Positions 17,007 to 25,054 of a stretch of 43,487 bases of DNA are shown one piece after another. The notes under the pieces were generated by a model. That model had not been told where the DNA came from. It was given only the letters and a program-made list of their open reading frames with translations, and made no database searches. Source of the stretch: Alphaproteobacteria bacterium (GTDB lineage Bacteria > Pseudomonadota > Alphaproteobacteria > Rhizobiales > Xanthobacteraceae); the NCBI GenBank assembly GCA_005884765.1, contig VAZV01000186.1:1-43487 (forward strand), read 5' to 3'. How positions within the stretch are numbered: the stretch's first letter is position 1; each line of letters begins with the position of its first letter. The position numbers and the translations under genes are program-made.

Positions 17007-17672
17007 ATGGCCGCCCTGAAACCGCTCAAGATCGATGTCGTCTCCGACGTCGTGTGCCCCTGGTGCTACATCGGCAAGAAGAGGATCGAGAACGCGCTGG
17101 CGTTGGTGCCGGACGTTCCCGTGGAGCTGCACTTCAGGCCGTTTTTCCTCAATTCGTGGGTGCCGCGCGAGGGTATCGGCCGTGATGAATATCTGACCGC
17201 GAAGTTCGGCTCGGTCGAGGCTTACAAGGGCATTGCTGGACGCGTCGTTGCCGCGGCGGGCGAAGAGGGACTGTCGTACCGGCCTGATCTGGTCAAGCGC
17301 CAGCCCAACACCATCGATTGCCACCGGCTGATCCATTGGGCGGAAGCGCAGGGCAAGGCGGCCGAAATGAAACAGCGTTTGATGGAATTGTATTTCCGCG
17401 ATGGCGGCGATCTCACCGACATCGAGGTGCTGGTGCAGGCGGCGGCCGATTGCGGGTTAGATGCCGACGAGGTGCGCCGCCGTCTTGCGACCGACGAGGA
17501 CGTCGCACTGATCTCGGGCCAGGCGCAGGAAGCCTCCGACAAAGGCATTTCGGGCGTGCCGACGTTTGTGTTCGCGCAGAAATACGCGGTGTCGGGCGCG
17601 CAGCCGGCCGACCAGCTCGCCCGCGCCATCCGCCAGGTATCGGCGGAGATCAACGCAGAGGCGGCGGAGTAG
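17007..17672 (+). CDS. DsbA family oxidoreductase (FrnE-like)
   Basis: Protein of 221 aa from the ATG at 17007 (MAALKPLKIDVVSD) with GGAG upstream. It has the active-site CPWC at residues 17-20 and the later cis-Pro loop GISGVPTFVFAQKYAVSGAQ, with a helical insert between them as in DsbA/FrnE proteins. There is no signal peptide, so it works in the cytoplasm, probably as a thiol oxidoreductase or 2-hydroxychromene-2-carboxylate isomerase-like protein. It follows the XRE gene by 61 bp and precedes hicBA. Confidence 0.9.
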   Translation: MAALKPLKIDVVSDVVCPWCYIGKKRIENALALVPDVPVELHFRPFFLNSWVPREGIGRDEYLTAKFGSVEAYKGIAGRVVAAAGEEGLSYRPDLVKRQPNTIDCHRLIHWAEAQGKAAEMKQRLMELYFRDGGDLTDIEVLVQAAADCGLDADEVRRRLATDEDVALISGQAQEASDKGISGVPTFVFAQKYAVSGAQPADQLARAIRQVSAEINAEAAE

Positions 17673-17733
17673 GGTCTCGCCGGTGGACTTGAATTTGCTG
17701 GAGCCTTACGCGACTATCGGGTTGGAGGTAAGG

Positions 17734-17937
17734 ATGAAGATCAAGATTGTCGTGCATGAGGCGGAGGAGGGCGGCTTCTGGGCCGAGGTCCCCGCCATTC
17801 CCGGCTGCGTTAGCCAAGGCGACAGCATGGACGAACTCATGCAAAACCTTCATGAAGCAATTGAAGGGTGTCTCTCGATTGAAGTCGCCCCACCTGAACC
17901 CGGTGGCACCGAACGGATGCTGGAGCTACCTGTGTGA
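17734..17937 (+). CDS. hicB: HicB family antitoxin
   Basis: Protein of 67 aa with GGAGG just upstream of the ATG. It has the HicB partial RNase-H-like fold: KIKIVVHEAEEGGFWAEVPA, IPGCVSQGDSMDELMQNLHE and AIEGCLSIE. It is short and has no C-terminal DNA-binding domain, so its autoregulatory ability is unclear. It overlaps hicA by four bases (GTGA), which gives translational coupling. Confidence 0.9.
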   Translation: MKIKIVVHEAEEGGFWAEVPAIPGCVSQGDSMDELMQNLHEAIEGCLSIEVAPPEPGGTERMLELPV

Positions 17938-18140
17938 AATCGTTATCCGGCCGCGACTTCGCCCGGATTGTCGAGCGGCGCGGTTGGACATTGCTTCGTG
18001 TCAGTGGCAGCCATCATATTTACGGCAAGAGCGGCAGCGTCGTGCGGCTCTCGGTTCCGATCCACGGCAACAAGCCGTTGAAGGTCGGCCTGCTGCGGCA
18101 TCTGGTGAAGCTCGCAGAAATCTCAGACGACGAGCTCTAG
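17934..18140 (+). CDS. hicA: HicA family toxin (mRNA interferase)
   Basis: Protein of 68 aa with a GTG start at 17934 overlapping the hicB stop. It has the double-stranded RNA-binding-like HicA fold: SGRDFARIVERRGWTLLRV, then GSHHIYGK with catalytic His27/His28, then the basic VPIHGNKPLKVGLLRHLVK. It is an mRNA-cleaving toxin held in check by HicB. The antitoxin-first order occurs in one of the two usual hic layouts. Confidence 0.9.
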   Translation: MKSLSGRDFARIVERRGWTLLRVSGSHHIYGKSGSVVRLSVPIHGNKPLKVGLLRHLVKLAEISDDEL

Positions 18141-18168
18141 TCTTCTTCAAACAATGATGTGCGCTCGT

Positions 18169-19292
18169 TCAGCGCCCGTGCCTCCACGCGCGGAGCAAGC
18201 GGGTACTGCGACGCGCCAGGTCGAGCGCAAACTGCCGGGAGACCAAGGCCGCATGGATCAACGCCAGCGCGGGATCGTTGTTGCCCAGGGGAATGAGCAC
18301 GTCACCAATCGCAAAGCGGCCGCGCCAGATCGGATTGATCATGGGGTGGTCGGGGCTTGCGGTGGAATCCGCCGACGCGATCATCGGATCGGCGCAGAGA
18401 TGCCGGGTGAGATCGAGCGTCAACTGCACGCCCGGGGAGAATTTTGCAAAGCGCTCATCAACGCCGAGTTTGAAATAGAACGCGCGATCCTGATGCCGCA
18501 GCACGATGGCCGCAGCGATTGGCGTGTCGCCGGCGCGCAATGTCACGATCTCGTATTGGCCGGTCTCGGCAAGCGCTCTCGTCGCGCGACGGATAAAAGC
18601 GGCATCGCCTTCATCCTGCACGAGCGCCGTGCCGCGCTTGCCCTTCCAGCCGCCGGCTTCAAGCTTCATGAAGATCTCGATCGCGGCCGCGACCTCGTCC
18701 GGCGACCGTGCCGCGTCGAAGCTGACAGCGCCGTTTTCGGCGAGCCGATGGCGCTGGCGGCGTAGGATTGCAACACGCGCGGACGCAGGTCCTCGCGCCT
18801 GAGGCTCTCGGTGAAGGCCTTCATCGCAGGGCCGCTCAGCGACATGTCGCGCAAGATCAGCGCGCGGGCGCCGGCCTTTCTCGCCTTAAGGGTCAATTGG
18901 CTGACGGCGTCGATGGCCGTGTCGCGATCGAGCGGCGGTGTGCACAGCGTGCCGTAGGGATGCGCGCTCACCAAAGCGGGCAGGGGGATTTTGTAAGCGC
19001 GTGACATCGAGACGACCGGCATCAGGCCGATCAGCCCGGCATCGTTCCATGCGGAAAGCATCGAAGCGCCGGCGTGGCCGCTCGCCGAAGCGTCCACCGC
19101 CAATTCCCACTCCGGCAGATAGTAGGCGTTCGGCTCGCTGGCGCGCGCGCTTAAGTCCCGCCACAGGTTCGTGCCGATCGCAGTTAGTCGCATGAGGGGA
19201 TCGGTGTCCGCCGCATGGGCGCGCCGAGCCGCGACATCGCGCATCAATGCGCGACGAACCATCGCTGGCTCAGCAGTATCGGCCACGTCCAT
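18169..19292 (-). pseudogene. CelD/BioF2-like GNAT acetyltransferase, frameshifted
   Basis: Two overlapping minus-strand frames together make one CelD-type (GNAT, acetyltransferase_6) protein. The 5' part (19292 to 18666) holds the N-terminal domain (LWRDLSARASEPNAYYLPEW, VSAHPYGTLCTPPLDR) and turns to nonsense after VLQSYA. The 3' part (to 18169) holds the second domain (EAGGWKGKRGTALVQDE, AFYFKLGVDERFAKFSPG). The second frame is already coding well before its ATG at 18669: from 18765 it reads LRRQRHRLAENGAVSFD and then IEIFMKLEAGGW. The junction near 18750-18765 looks like a frame-changing deletion that removed the segment before LRRQRHRL. The ATGA overlap at 18666-18669 might still allow a separate second-half protein. 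Confidence 0.75.
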
Positions 19293-19403
19293 TTCCCCCT
19301 GGCGAAGGCAATCACGCTAGCGCAAAGCTTGGAAAATACGGTTGGCGACGCGCTGCGATTTGAACGATAATGTTAACGGGTTATTGACCCCTCGAGCGAC
19401 GCT

Positions 19404-19558
19404 GGAGCGTGATAACCTTTCTTCCAATCGTCATCCCGCTCCAGCTCCTTGTTTGGGCATGATCTCCGCGCAAACGCGTTCCGCGTTTGTCGCGAGGGAA
19501 AACCCGGTAGCCACCCTCGGGTCAAGCCGGAGGGCATGCTTTTCCGGATCGTGCTTTA
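19404..19558. repeat. Dispersed repeat, copy 2, with a nested GGTCAAGCC unit
   Basis: It shares the ATCGTCATCCC leader, the GGGCATGATCTCC core and the TTTTCCGGATCGTGCT end with the repeat at 4727-4828. Its middle matches the AACGCGTT...GTCGCGAGGGAAAA part of the repeat at 20447-20521. A CTCGGGTCAAGCCGGAGG insert interrupts it. Its right edge provides the stop codon of the minus-strand lipoprotein gene. Confidence 0.7.
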
Positions 19559-19960
19559 GATCGGCTCGTAGCTTTCGGATGCGCAGGCGTCGTCGGCATC
19601 AACGCGCCGGCGGTCGATGATGACGCCGCCGGAGATCGTGATGCGGTAGGTTTGCGCGCCCAAAGGCCTGCCGTTCGCGGAAGTAAGCTGCAATGCCCTG
19701 ACGCAGGCCGTCCAGTCCTGTCCGTGGAGGTCGCGACGCGGCGGCGATACCTCAACCTCGGCCGGGTTGGACGCCGCGGTGAACACCGAATCAAGCTTTT
19801 CGCGGAGCATCTGCTTGACGTTGGGCGGTGGGTCGGATGGGGGCGGTTCGCTCTCCTTGGCCCGCATGAATTCCGGGACCGGCGAACGGCTATCGGCAAT
19901 CCCGCAAGCCGAAAGCGCGGTGGCCGCCAACAGCACCAAACCGACGACGGTTCCCCGCAT
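19556..19960 (-). CDS. Putative lipoprotein
   Basis: Protein of 134 aa. The signal peptide ends in a lipobox (VLLAATALSACG, lipidated Cys19). The mature region has a Pro/Glu linker (ESEPPPSDPPPNVKQML) and a small domain with RDLHGQDWTACVRALQLTSA and QTYRITISGGVIIDRRRVDA, with an extra cysteine pair (TACV, DACAS). It should be anchored in the outer or inner membrane. No family recognised. The stop codon lies in a dispersed repeat. It is divergent from the gene at 20130. Confidence 0.78.
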   Translation of the reverse strand: MRGTVVGLVLLAATALSACGIADSRSPVPEFMRAKESEPPPSDPPPNVKQMLREKLDSVFTAASNPAEVEVSPPRRDLHGQDWTACVRALQLTSANGRPLGAQTYRITISGGVIIDRRRVDADDACASESYEPI

Positions 19961-20129
19961 GGTGCGAACCTATCCCCTTCACCCAAGATTAAGCATTGCC
20001 GCGGATCCACGCACCTCGCGGATGATCAATAATTGCTGATGTGCAGCCGGGGAGAGCTTTTTTGGGGTTTGCCGTCGTCTGCCCACGGGATAGGTTGGCG
20101 GACAGACCGGTCTGGGAGGGGAAAAACCA

Positions 20130-20354
20130 ATGAAGACCTTCGCGGTGGCACTCGGTGTGCTGGCGTTGCTGGCGACGTCCGCGCAAGCGCAAGGCAAGCT
20201 GCGGCATAGCGACGACAACAAACCCGAACAGAAGAAGCCGCAGGTGGACGACAAGGCCTACAAGGCCGCGCTCGAGCGCATTCCGGAGTCCAAGGAAAAA
20301 TACGACCCTTGGGGCGTCGCGCGGCCCGCCGGTACGGCGAAGCAACCCAAGTAG
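20130..20354 (+). CDS. Small exported protein with DPWG motif
   Basis: Protein of 74 aa. GGGAGGGG lies upstream of the ATG. The signal peptide MKTFAVALGVLALLATSAQA is followed by a charged mature part. A core reads DDKAYKAALERIPESKEKYDPWGVAR, which is very close to the core of the protein at 22850-23167 (DKAYKESLKKIPEAKVSSDPWGGVR). The two are paralogues 2.5 kb apart. The mature part is hydrophilic and probably periplasmic. Function unknown. Confidence 0.82.
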   Translation: MKTFAVALGVLALLATSAQAQGKLRHSDDNKPEQKKPQVDDKAYKAALERIPESKEKYDPWGVARPAGTAKQPK

Positions 20355-20446
20355 GCGGCTAGCGGCCGGAATTTCACTTCGCGACAAATTCGCCGCTGAA
20401 CGCCGCCGGCTTGAACCTTGCCTTGAAGCCGGGTGACCAATCGGTT

Positions 20447-20521
20447 TGAGCATGATCTCCACGCCAACGCGTTACGCGTTGTCGCGAGGGAAAACCGATA
20501 CCCCTCTTTTCGGGTCATGCT
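20447..20521. repeat. Dispersed repeat, copy 3
   Basis: It begins GAGCATGATCTCC, has ACGCGTTACGCGTT and GTCGCGAGGGAAAA, and ends TTTTCGGGTCATGCT. It is a shorter member of the family at 4727 and 19404. It lies directly before the ribosome site of the caspase-like gene. Confidence 0.7.
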
Positions 20522-20547
20522 GTTGCGCATTGCCGGGAGGACGCCCG

Positions 20548-22014
20548 ATGTCTCGCCGCTCGCTTCTTCATTTGCTGGTCGCCGCCATCATCCTGCTTAG
20601 TGGCTATCCGGCGCTGGCCGAAAACCGCCTCGCGCTGGTGATCGGTCAATCGGCCTATCGTTCGGTTCCTGCACTGCCCAATCCGGCGAACGACGCCAGG
20701 GCGATGACGCAATTGCTGTCCGATTCCGGTTTTGAGGTGTTGGCGGCATCCGATCTATCGCAGGACCAGTTGCGCCAAAAGGTCAGCGAATTCGCGGGGC
20801 AGTTGGCGACCAAGGGTCCCGATACCGTTGCCCTGGTGTTTTATGCCGGCCACGGCCTGCAGATCGACGGCGAGAATTATCTCGTTCCTGTCGACATCGA
20901 CGTGAAGCGTGAAGCCGATATTCCCATTCAGGCGGTGCGCCTCAACGATATCCTGAACACGCTGACCTCGGTGCCCAGCAAGATGCGGATCCTGCTGCTC
21001 GACGCCTGCCGCAACAATCCATTCCCCGGGATCAACAAGACCGCGGGCCATGGGCTTGCCATCATCGACGCCAAGACCGGCTCGCCCGGCACCTTCGTGT
21101 CGTTTTCGACCTCGCCGGGTGCGGAAGCCGAGGACGGCAACGGCAGCGACAGTCCATACACGACGGCGCTGCTGGCGGCGGCCAGGCAGCCGGGGCTTCC
21201 GATCGAAGAAACCCTCAAGCGCGTCCGCCTCTCGGTCAACCGGGCGACCGACGGGCGACAGACGCCGTGGGATAGCTCATCGCTGACCGAGGATTTCAGT
21301 TTTCTCGTAGGGTCGGCCGCAGCCGGTCCGAGGCCGGTTGCGACCAAACGCAAGGTGGACGACTGGACGCGCCAGTTGCAGGGCAAGCCCGTCGAGGTTG
21401 CCAATGAAATGATCGTCGGCGACGGCAGCGAGGAAGCCTATGAGGCGTTCGTCGCTTTGTACACGCAGCCGCCGTTCGGTCCGCAGGCGCGCGAATGGCT
21501 CGATCGCCATCGCCGCATGGTGGCGTGGAATATCGCCGTGATCACCAACACCGCGGCGGGCTATCGCACGTTCCTCGCGCAATATCCCGACAGCGATCTG
21601 GCCGCGACCGCGCGCAAGCTGGAAGAGCGGCTGCGCAACCGGCTCAACATCGCAACCGCCGTGGCCGCCGTCGTGGGCGGTGCATCCGGCGGGTCCGGGT
21701 CGGTGCCGTCGAACCCGATCAGCCCGACCAATATTTCTCTGCCGGGGCCGACCTGTCCGTGCAACGCGCTGCCGTCGCCCGTGAAGAAGGTCGATGTACC
21801 CAAGTCCAAGGATTCCGGTCCGCCCAAGCGCGCCGACAAGCAGCCGCCAAAGCGGGCGCGCGGCCCCGACGATGACGTCGTGGTCTATCGCCGCCCGCCG
21901 CCGCCCGATATTTACGAGCCCGGGCCGTCGATTGGCATCGGCATTGGCATTGGCGGAGGATTTGGCGGAGGCGAGAGGGGCGGCGGCATGCCGGGCCGAA
22001 GAGGCGGCTATTGA
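20548..22014 (+). CDS. Caspase-like (peptidase C14) exported protein
   Basis: Protein of 488 aa. The ATG at 20548 is chosen for its GGGAGG seven bases upstream and the following signal peptide (MSRRSLLHLLVAAIILLSGY, cleavage near ALA). Residues 25-270 form a caspase-type p20 domain: NRLALVIGQSAY, FYAGHGLQ with His102, and LLLDACRNNPF with Cys154, so the His-Cys dyad is intact. A region with YEAFVALYTQPPFG and FLAQYPDSDLAATARKLEE follows. The last ~100 residues are Pro-rich and end in a Gly-rich tail (IGIGIGIGGGFGGG). Metacaspase relatives cleave after Arg/Lys or Asp. The role of exported forms like this is not known. Confidence 0.87.
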   Translation: MSRRSLLHLLVAAIILLSGYPALAENRLALVIGQSAYRSVPALPNPANDARAMTQLLSDSGFEVLAASDLSQDQLRQKVSEFAGQLATKGPDTVALVFYAGHGLQIDGENYLVPVDIDVKREADIPIQAVRLNDILNTLTSVPSKMRILLLDACRNNPFPGINKTAGHGLAIIDAKTGSPGTFVSFSTSPGAEAEDGNGSDSPYTTALLAAARQPGLPIEETLKRVRLSVNRATDGRQTPWDSSSLTEDFSFLVGSAAAGPRPVATKRKVDDWTRQLQGKPVEVANEMIVGDGSEEAYEAFVALYTQPPFGPQAREWLDRHRRMVAWNIAVITNTAAGYRTFLAQYPDSDLAATARKLEERLRNRLNIATAVAAVVGGASGGSGSVPSNPISPTNISLPGPTCPCNALPSPVKKVDVPKSKDSGPPKRADKQPPKRARGPDDDVVVYRRPPPPDIYEPGPSIGIGIGIGGGFGGGERGGGMPGRRGGY

Positions 22015-22065
22015 CCACGTCACCTGTCGCCTCCCGGTTTGTGGTGGCGGCCGTTTGAAAACACA

Positions 22066-22530
22066 CTATGACAGCATCGCGAAAGCGCTCGAGACCATTG
22101 CCACCGGCTTGTTGTCGGCAGCGCTTGAGAGCGTGACCCGGCCGAAGCTCATGGTGCGACCGCGGCGAACCACCCGCGCCTCGGCGAGCACGTCCGACGA
22201 CATCACCGCGCGCATGAAATGCGTGGTCTGATCGACGGTGGTCATCGGCCGGTAGCTGCGGTTCGCGGCCAGATTTGCGATCACCATGGCGGTGTCGGCA
22301 AACGCCATCAGGGCCTGGCCGCAGACCATGCCGCCGTTACGGCACAGCCGTTTGGCGAACGGCATGCGCAATATCGCGCCTGGCTGCCAGTCGGACGCTG
22401 TGCCCGGTGGCGGTTCGTAGTCGATCGCTTCGATCGACAGGTTGAGATCAGTTACCCAGGGTGCGAACACGTCACCGAGCACGCGTCGCGCTTCCTCGAT
22501 GCCGAACTCGGCGGCAGTTGGCTGTTGCAT
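22066..22530 (-). CDS. PaaI-type thioesterase (hot-dog fold)
   Basis: Protein of 154 aa from the ATG at 22530 (MQQPTAAEFG). It has the hot-dog layout: MPFAKRLCRNGGMVCGQALM, where NGGMVCGQAL is the HGG-type position, ALMAFADTAMVIA with the family Asp, and TVDQTTHFMRAV and EARVVRRGRTMSFGRVTL on the core strands. It probably hydrolyses acyl- or aryl-CoA thioesters in the cytoplasm. The substrate is unknown. It converges on the caspase-like gene with a 51-bp gap. Confidence 0.85.
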   Translation of the reverse strand: MQQPTAAEFGIEEARRVLGDVFAPWVTDLNLSIEAIDYEPPPGTASDWQPGAILRMPFAKRLCRNGGMVCGQALMAFADTAMVIANLAANRSYRPMTTVDQTTHFMRAVMSSDVLAEARVVRRGRTMSFGRVTLSSAADNKPVAMVSSAFAMLS

Positions 22531-22644
22531 CTTGAGGTAGCCCCCGTCCCATAACGATTTCGCGACGCATTCTGAACGCAACCGGCCGGCTTGAAAATGC
22601 CCGACTTGCGGGCCTATGCTGTCGCTCGAGTGGATAGGGTCGTC

Positions 22645-22776
22645 ATGTTTCGCCGGTCCGTCATCATTGTCAGCCTGGTCGCTATGGGCCTTGCGCTCAG
22701 CGGCTGCACCAAATGCGGCCCGATCTGGGACGACTGGATCCGGTCGCCGAATTCCTGCAAGTCGGACCAGTTTTAG
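22645..22776 (+). CDS. Small lipoprotein
   Basis: Protein of 43 aa from the ATG at 22645. A 20-residue signal (MFRRSVIIVSLVAMGLALSG) ends in the lipobox LSGC, giving a mature peptide of only ~24 residues with two more cysteines (CTKCGPIWDDWIRSPNSCK). An in-frame ATG at 22591 would put a hydrophilic stretch before the signal and is less likely. AGGG precedes. Probably a tiny envelope lipoprotein. Function unknown. Confidence 0.65.
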   Translation: MFRRSVIIVSLVAMGLALSGCTKCGPIWDDWIRSPNSCKSDQF

Positions 22777-22849
22777 GCGGCAAGCGGGGTGTGCTTGGCC
22801 TCGCGGGCCGTCCGGTGGTAGATTGCGACGAAAATGCGGGGAGCATCCG

Positions 22850-23167
22850 ATGAGAGTTCTTGGCGTAGCGGCGATATTTGCGTTCCTGGCAGGTCTGTTC
22901 CTGGGCGGGCTGACCGGACCTGCCCGCGCGCAGCAATTGCCCAACATCAATCTGCTGGCGGATCAGCCCTCCAAGACGCCTGAAGAAAAGGAAGCCGACG
23001 AGGCCAAGGACAAGGCCTACAAGGAATCGCTGAAGAAGATACCGGAGGCCAAGGTCTCTTCCGATCCGTGGGGCGGCGTGCGCAGCCCGGACGCGCCGAA
23101 GACACCGGCTGCCAAGGCGACCGCTTCGGCCAAGCCAAAGGCCAAGGCGGGCAACAACCCGAACTGA
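22850..23167 (+). CDS. Exported protein with DPWG motif, paralogue of 20130 gene
   Basis: Protein of 105 aa with GGGGAG upstream of the ATG. The signal peptide (MRVLGVAAIFAFLAGLFLGG, cleavage after ARA) is followed by a Lys/Glu/Ala-rich segment. The shared core DKAYKESLKKIPEAK ends in SSDPWGGVRS, and the tail is rich in Ala/Lys/Pro. It matches the protein at 20130-20354 over about 25 residues and differs in the tails. Similar proteins are common in Bradyrhizobium. Role unknown. It follows the small lipoprotein gene by 73 bp on the same strand. Confidence 0.8.
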   Translation: MRVLGVAAIFAFLAGLFLGGLTGPARAQQLPNINLLADQPSKTPEEKEADEAKDKAYKESLKKIPEAKVSSDPWGGVRSPDAPKTPAAKATASAKPKAKAGNNPN

Positions 23168-23287
23168 CGCCCGGCCAGACGCGGATCGAATTCCGGTGGC
23201 ACTGCTGCCGGAGAAACCGCAGGGACTCAGGATTGGCTTCCGCGATCCCTATATGGGTCGTGTCGTCATGTGTACCGGAGTTGCGAC

Positions 23288-23533
23288 ATGCCTTCGCGCC
23301 CGCGCGACCTCGCCGACCGGATGGCCGCTCGCCGGCCTGGCGCGCGGCGTAAGCTGGATGACGGCTATCTGCGCGAGACCTTTACGCTGCCGCGCGACGA
23401 GGCGAGGGCAAAGGCCCGCGATTTCCTGACCCGTTATCCCAAGGCCGGCTACATGAGCGCCGTCGAAAGCTGGCGCGAGCTGCCCGGCGGCGTCATCGAA
23501 TTTACCATGCGCCGCCTGCCGAGCGCCGACTAA
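23288..23533 (+). CDS. Small conserved hypothetical protein
   Basis: Protein of 81 aa from the ATG at 23288 (MPSRPRDLAD). It is basic at the N-terminus and then has a compact alpha/beta region (GYLRETFTLPRDEARAKARD, FLTRYPKAGYMSAVESWREL, GGVIEFTMRRLPSAD). This pattern looks like a genuine folded protein of unknown function seen in rhizobia. No signal peptide. It is 45 nt from the convergent zinc-ribbon gene. Confidence 0.7.
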   Translation: MPSRPRDLADRMAARRPGARRKLDDGYLRETFTLPRDEARAKARDFLTRYPKAGYMSAVESWRELPGGVIEFTMRRLPSAD

Positions 23534-23571
23534 GCCGGATGGCGGTTGATTCAATCAGGCCGTCTGCGCGT

Positions 23572-23808
23572 TCACTTGACGTCTTCCGCAATCGGGAGAG
23601 AACCCGCGGTCGGGCTTGACCCGAAGGTCCGCTTGGGGCGGCCCAATTCACCGTTCAGCCAGCCCGTCACCAGCTCGGATTTCAACGGATCGAATTTCTC
23701 GCAACCAAAGCATTGGTGGTCGTGGGCCCCACCCGCAGCCGGCAGCTGCGCAAGCTTCACCACACGACCGCAACGCGGGCAACTGACCGTCGGATACTCC
23801 CGTCCCAT
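23572..23808 (-). CDS. Zinc-ribbon protein with DPLKS/GWLNGELG end
   Basis: Protein of 78 aa from the ATG at 23808 (MGREYPTVSCPRCG), chosen because its paralogue at 27724-27915 starts the same way; upstream ATGs at 23844 and 23895 are possible. It has a CPRC and HQCFGC pair that should bind one zinc. The conserved end FDPLKSELVTGWLNGELGRP follows. The paralogue has LDPMKSPEAIGWLAGELG. The family is probably small and cytoplasmic, perhaps nucleic-acid binding. This is not proven. Confidence 0.7.
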   Translation of the reverse strand: MGREYPTVSCPRCGRVVKLAQLPAAGGAHDHQCFGCEKFDPLKSELVTGWLNGELGRPKRTFGSSPTAGSLPIAEDVK

Positions 23809-23934
23809 GCGTTCAACATGAGGCCAGCCGATGCGTCCGTCCATTCCAAAGGTCAGCGCGATTGGAGAATTTTTGACTCGGCGATTGCCAAGCAAGTTTC
23901 ACCCTGCGCGCGTGGATAAAAAAATCGTCTAATA

Positions 23935-24120
23935 CTATTCGAATATCTTTTCCGGCGCGACCGTCAGCCGATAGGCGACTTCCTTGGAGCCGTCCAACGC
24001 TTCCAGCAGATGGTCGCATAGCGGGCAGCGAAACTCGCCCACCGTTCCACGCCGGGAACCAAGCTCGATGCGGCGGAAGCCTGCACCACATTCAGGACAG
24101 ATGACGTCGCCCTTTCTCAT
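23935..24120 (-). CDS. Small zinc-ribbon protein
   Basis: Protein of 61 aa. It has two CxxC pairs (ICPECGAGFRRIEL and FRCPLCDHLLEALD) in the classic zinc-ribbon arrangement with a GSRRGTVG linker. The C-terminus is AYRLTVAPEKIFE. It resembles small Bradyrhizobium zinc-ribbon proteins. The binding partner is unknown. Confidence 0.75.
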   Translation of the reverse strand: MRKGDVICPECGAGFRRIELGSRRGTVGEFRCPLCDHLLEALDGSKEVAYRLTVAPEKIFE

Positions 24121-24296
24121 GGTGCAAGAATATGCGCCGATAGCGCGACCGTTCCAAGACGGAGCGTGCAGCCCTTGAGAAGTTGTGATCGCGGACGTTC
24201 CAGGATCATCTCATGCGATGGGTGATGCCCGGTTCGCAGATAGGCCGCCACGGATTTGAGGATCGGCCCTCGCGGCGCAAGCTAGAGCAGCCGATC

Positions 24297-24542
24297 TCAC
24301 GTTGAAATGCGCTTCTTGCGCTTGGTCTTTGCCGCGGTGTTTCCGGCGGTGGCTTCGGTTCGGACCGCCTCGGCTTCCTTGGCTACCCGCAAGGCGCGCA
24401 AGCGTTCCATGTTCTTGCGCACGGCGACGGCTTCGCGCTCGACATCGGCCATCGCGCGAACCCCTTCCTCGAAAGCAAGACGTCGCCGATTGGCTTTGGC
24501 GATGCTTTCGGCCGATGGATCGTCTGATTTCTTGCCCGCCAT
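24297..24542 (-). CDS. Small charged helical hypothetical protein
   Basis: Protein of 81 aa, almost all helix with coiled-coil-like spacing (SIAKANRRRLAFEEGVRAMA, VEREAVAVRKNMERLRALRV) and a basic end (KTKRKKRIST). The start MAGKKSDDPS is clear. No known domain. Similar short proteins occur in rhizobia. It lies 115 bp from the cold-shock gene on the same strand. Confidence 0.65.
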   Translation of the reverse strand: MAGKKSDDPSAESIAKANRRRLAFEEGVRAMADVEREAVAVRKNMERLRALRVAKEAEAVRTEATAGNTAAKTKRKKRIST

Positions 24543-24620
24543 TTGCCTTCCCGATCTGCTGCCTCGCCCCCTGTCTCAACGAGCCCGCTCAACCTTTTTG
24601 AGGGATCGAGCGGGCAGCAA

Positions 24621-24649
24621 CGCCGTTCCAGTACATCCGTGGAACGGCG
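24621..24649 (-). terminator. Hairpin downstream of cold-shock gene
   Basis: A perfect 10-bp stem CGCCGTTCCA/TGGAACGGCG with a nine-base loop lies 9 bp beyond the stop of the cold-shock gene. The T-tract is weak (TTGCTG), so it may act as an mRNA-stabilising hairpin or a weak terminator. Confidence 0.55.
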
Positions 24650-24657
24650 CGAGAGGG

Positions 24658-24867
24658 TCAAGCCAGCGACAGGTTTTCCGCGCTGGACTTGCCCCGCATC
24701 TTGTCGGCCTTGATTTCGAACGAAACCTTTTGGCCTTCGGCGAGGCCCGTGAGCCCAGCCCGTTCGACCGCACTGATGTGCACGAACACATCGTTGCCGC
24801 CGTCATTCGGCTGAATGAAGCCAAAGCCCTTCTGGCCGTTGAACCATTTTACTGTACCTGTCGGCAT
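24658..24867 (-). CDS. Cold-shock protein (CspA family)
   Basis: Protein of 69 aa, the standard CSD size. Both RNP motifs are intact (KGFGFIQ and VFVHIS), preceded by [10 protein letters not shown] and followed by [20 protein letters not shown]. It binds single-stranded RNA/DNA as a chaperone. The 187 bp to the next gene could hold a long 5' leader, as in other cold-shock mRNAs. The gene's own hairpin is at 24621. Confidence 0.95.
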   Translation of the reverse strand: MPTGTVKWFNGQKGFGFIQPNDGGNDVFVHISAVERAGLTGLAEGQKVSFEIKADKMRGKSSAENLSLA

Positions 24868-25054
24868 ATCTCTTCTCCAAAGCGCACATGCGCAAAACTC
24901 GCGTGACCATCACGCGACCAAATTCAATTTTGACGATGTTTCTGGAAGAAAAGGAGCCCGCAGGCGCATTCAACAAGGCACAGCGGCTAATCGAATGTTG
25001 GACATGTATACACTTTTGCGCGAAAATACAAGGGCTGGCCAGAACCGCTTCGCT

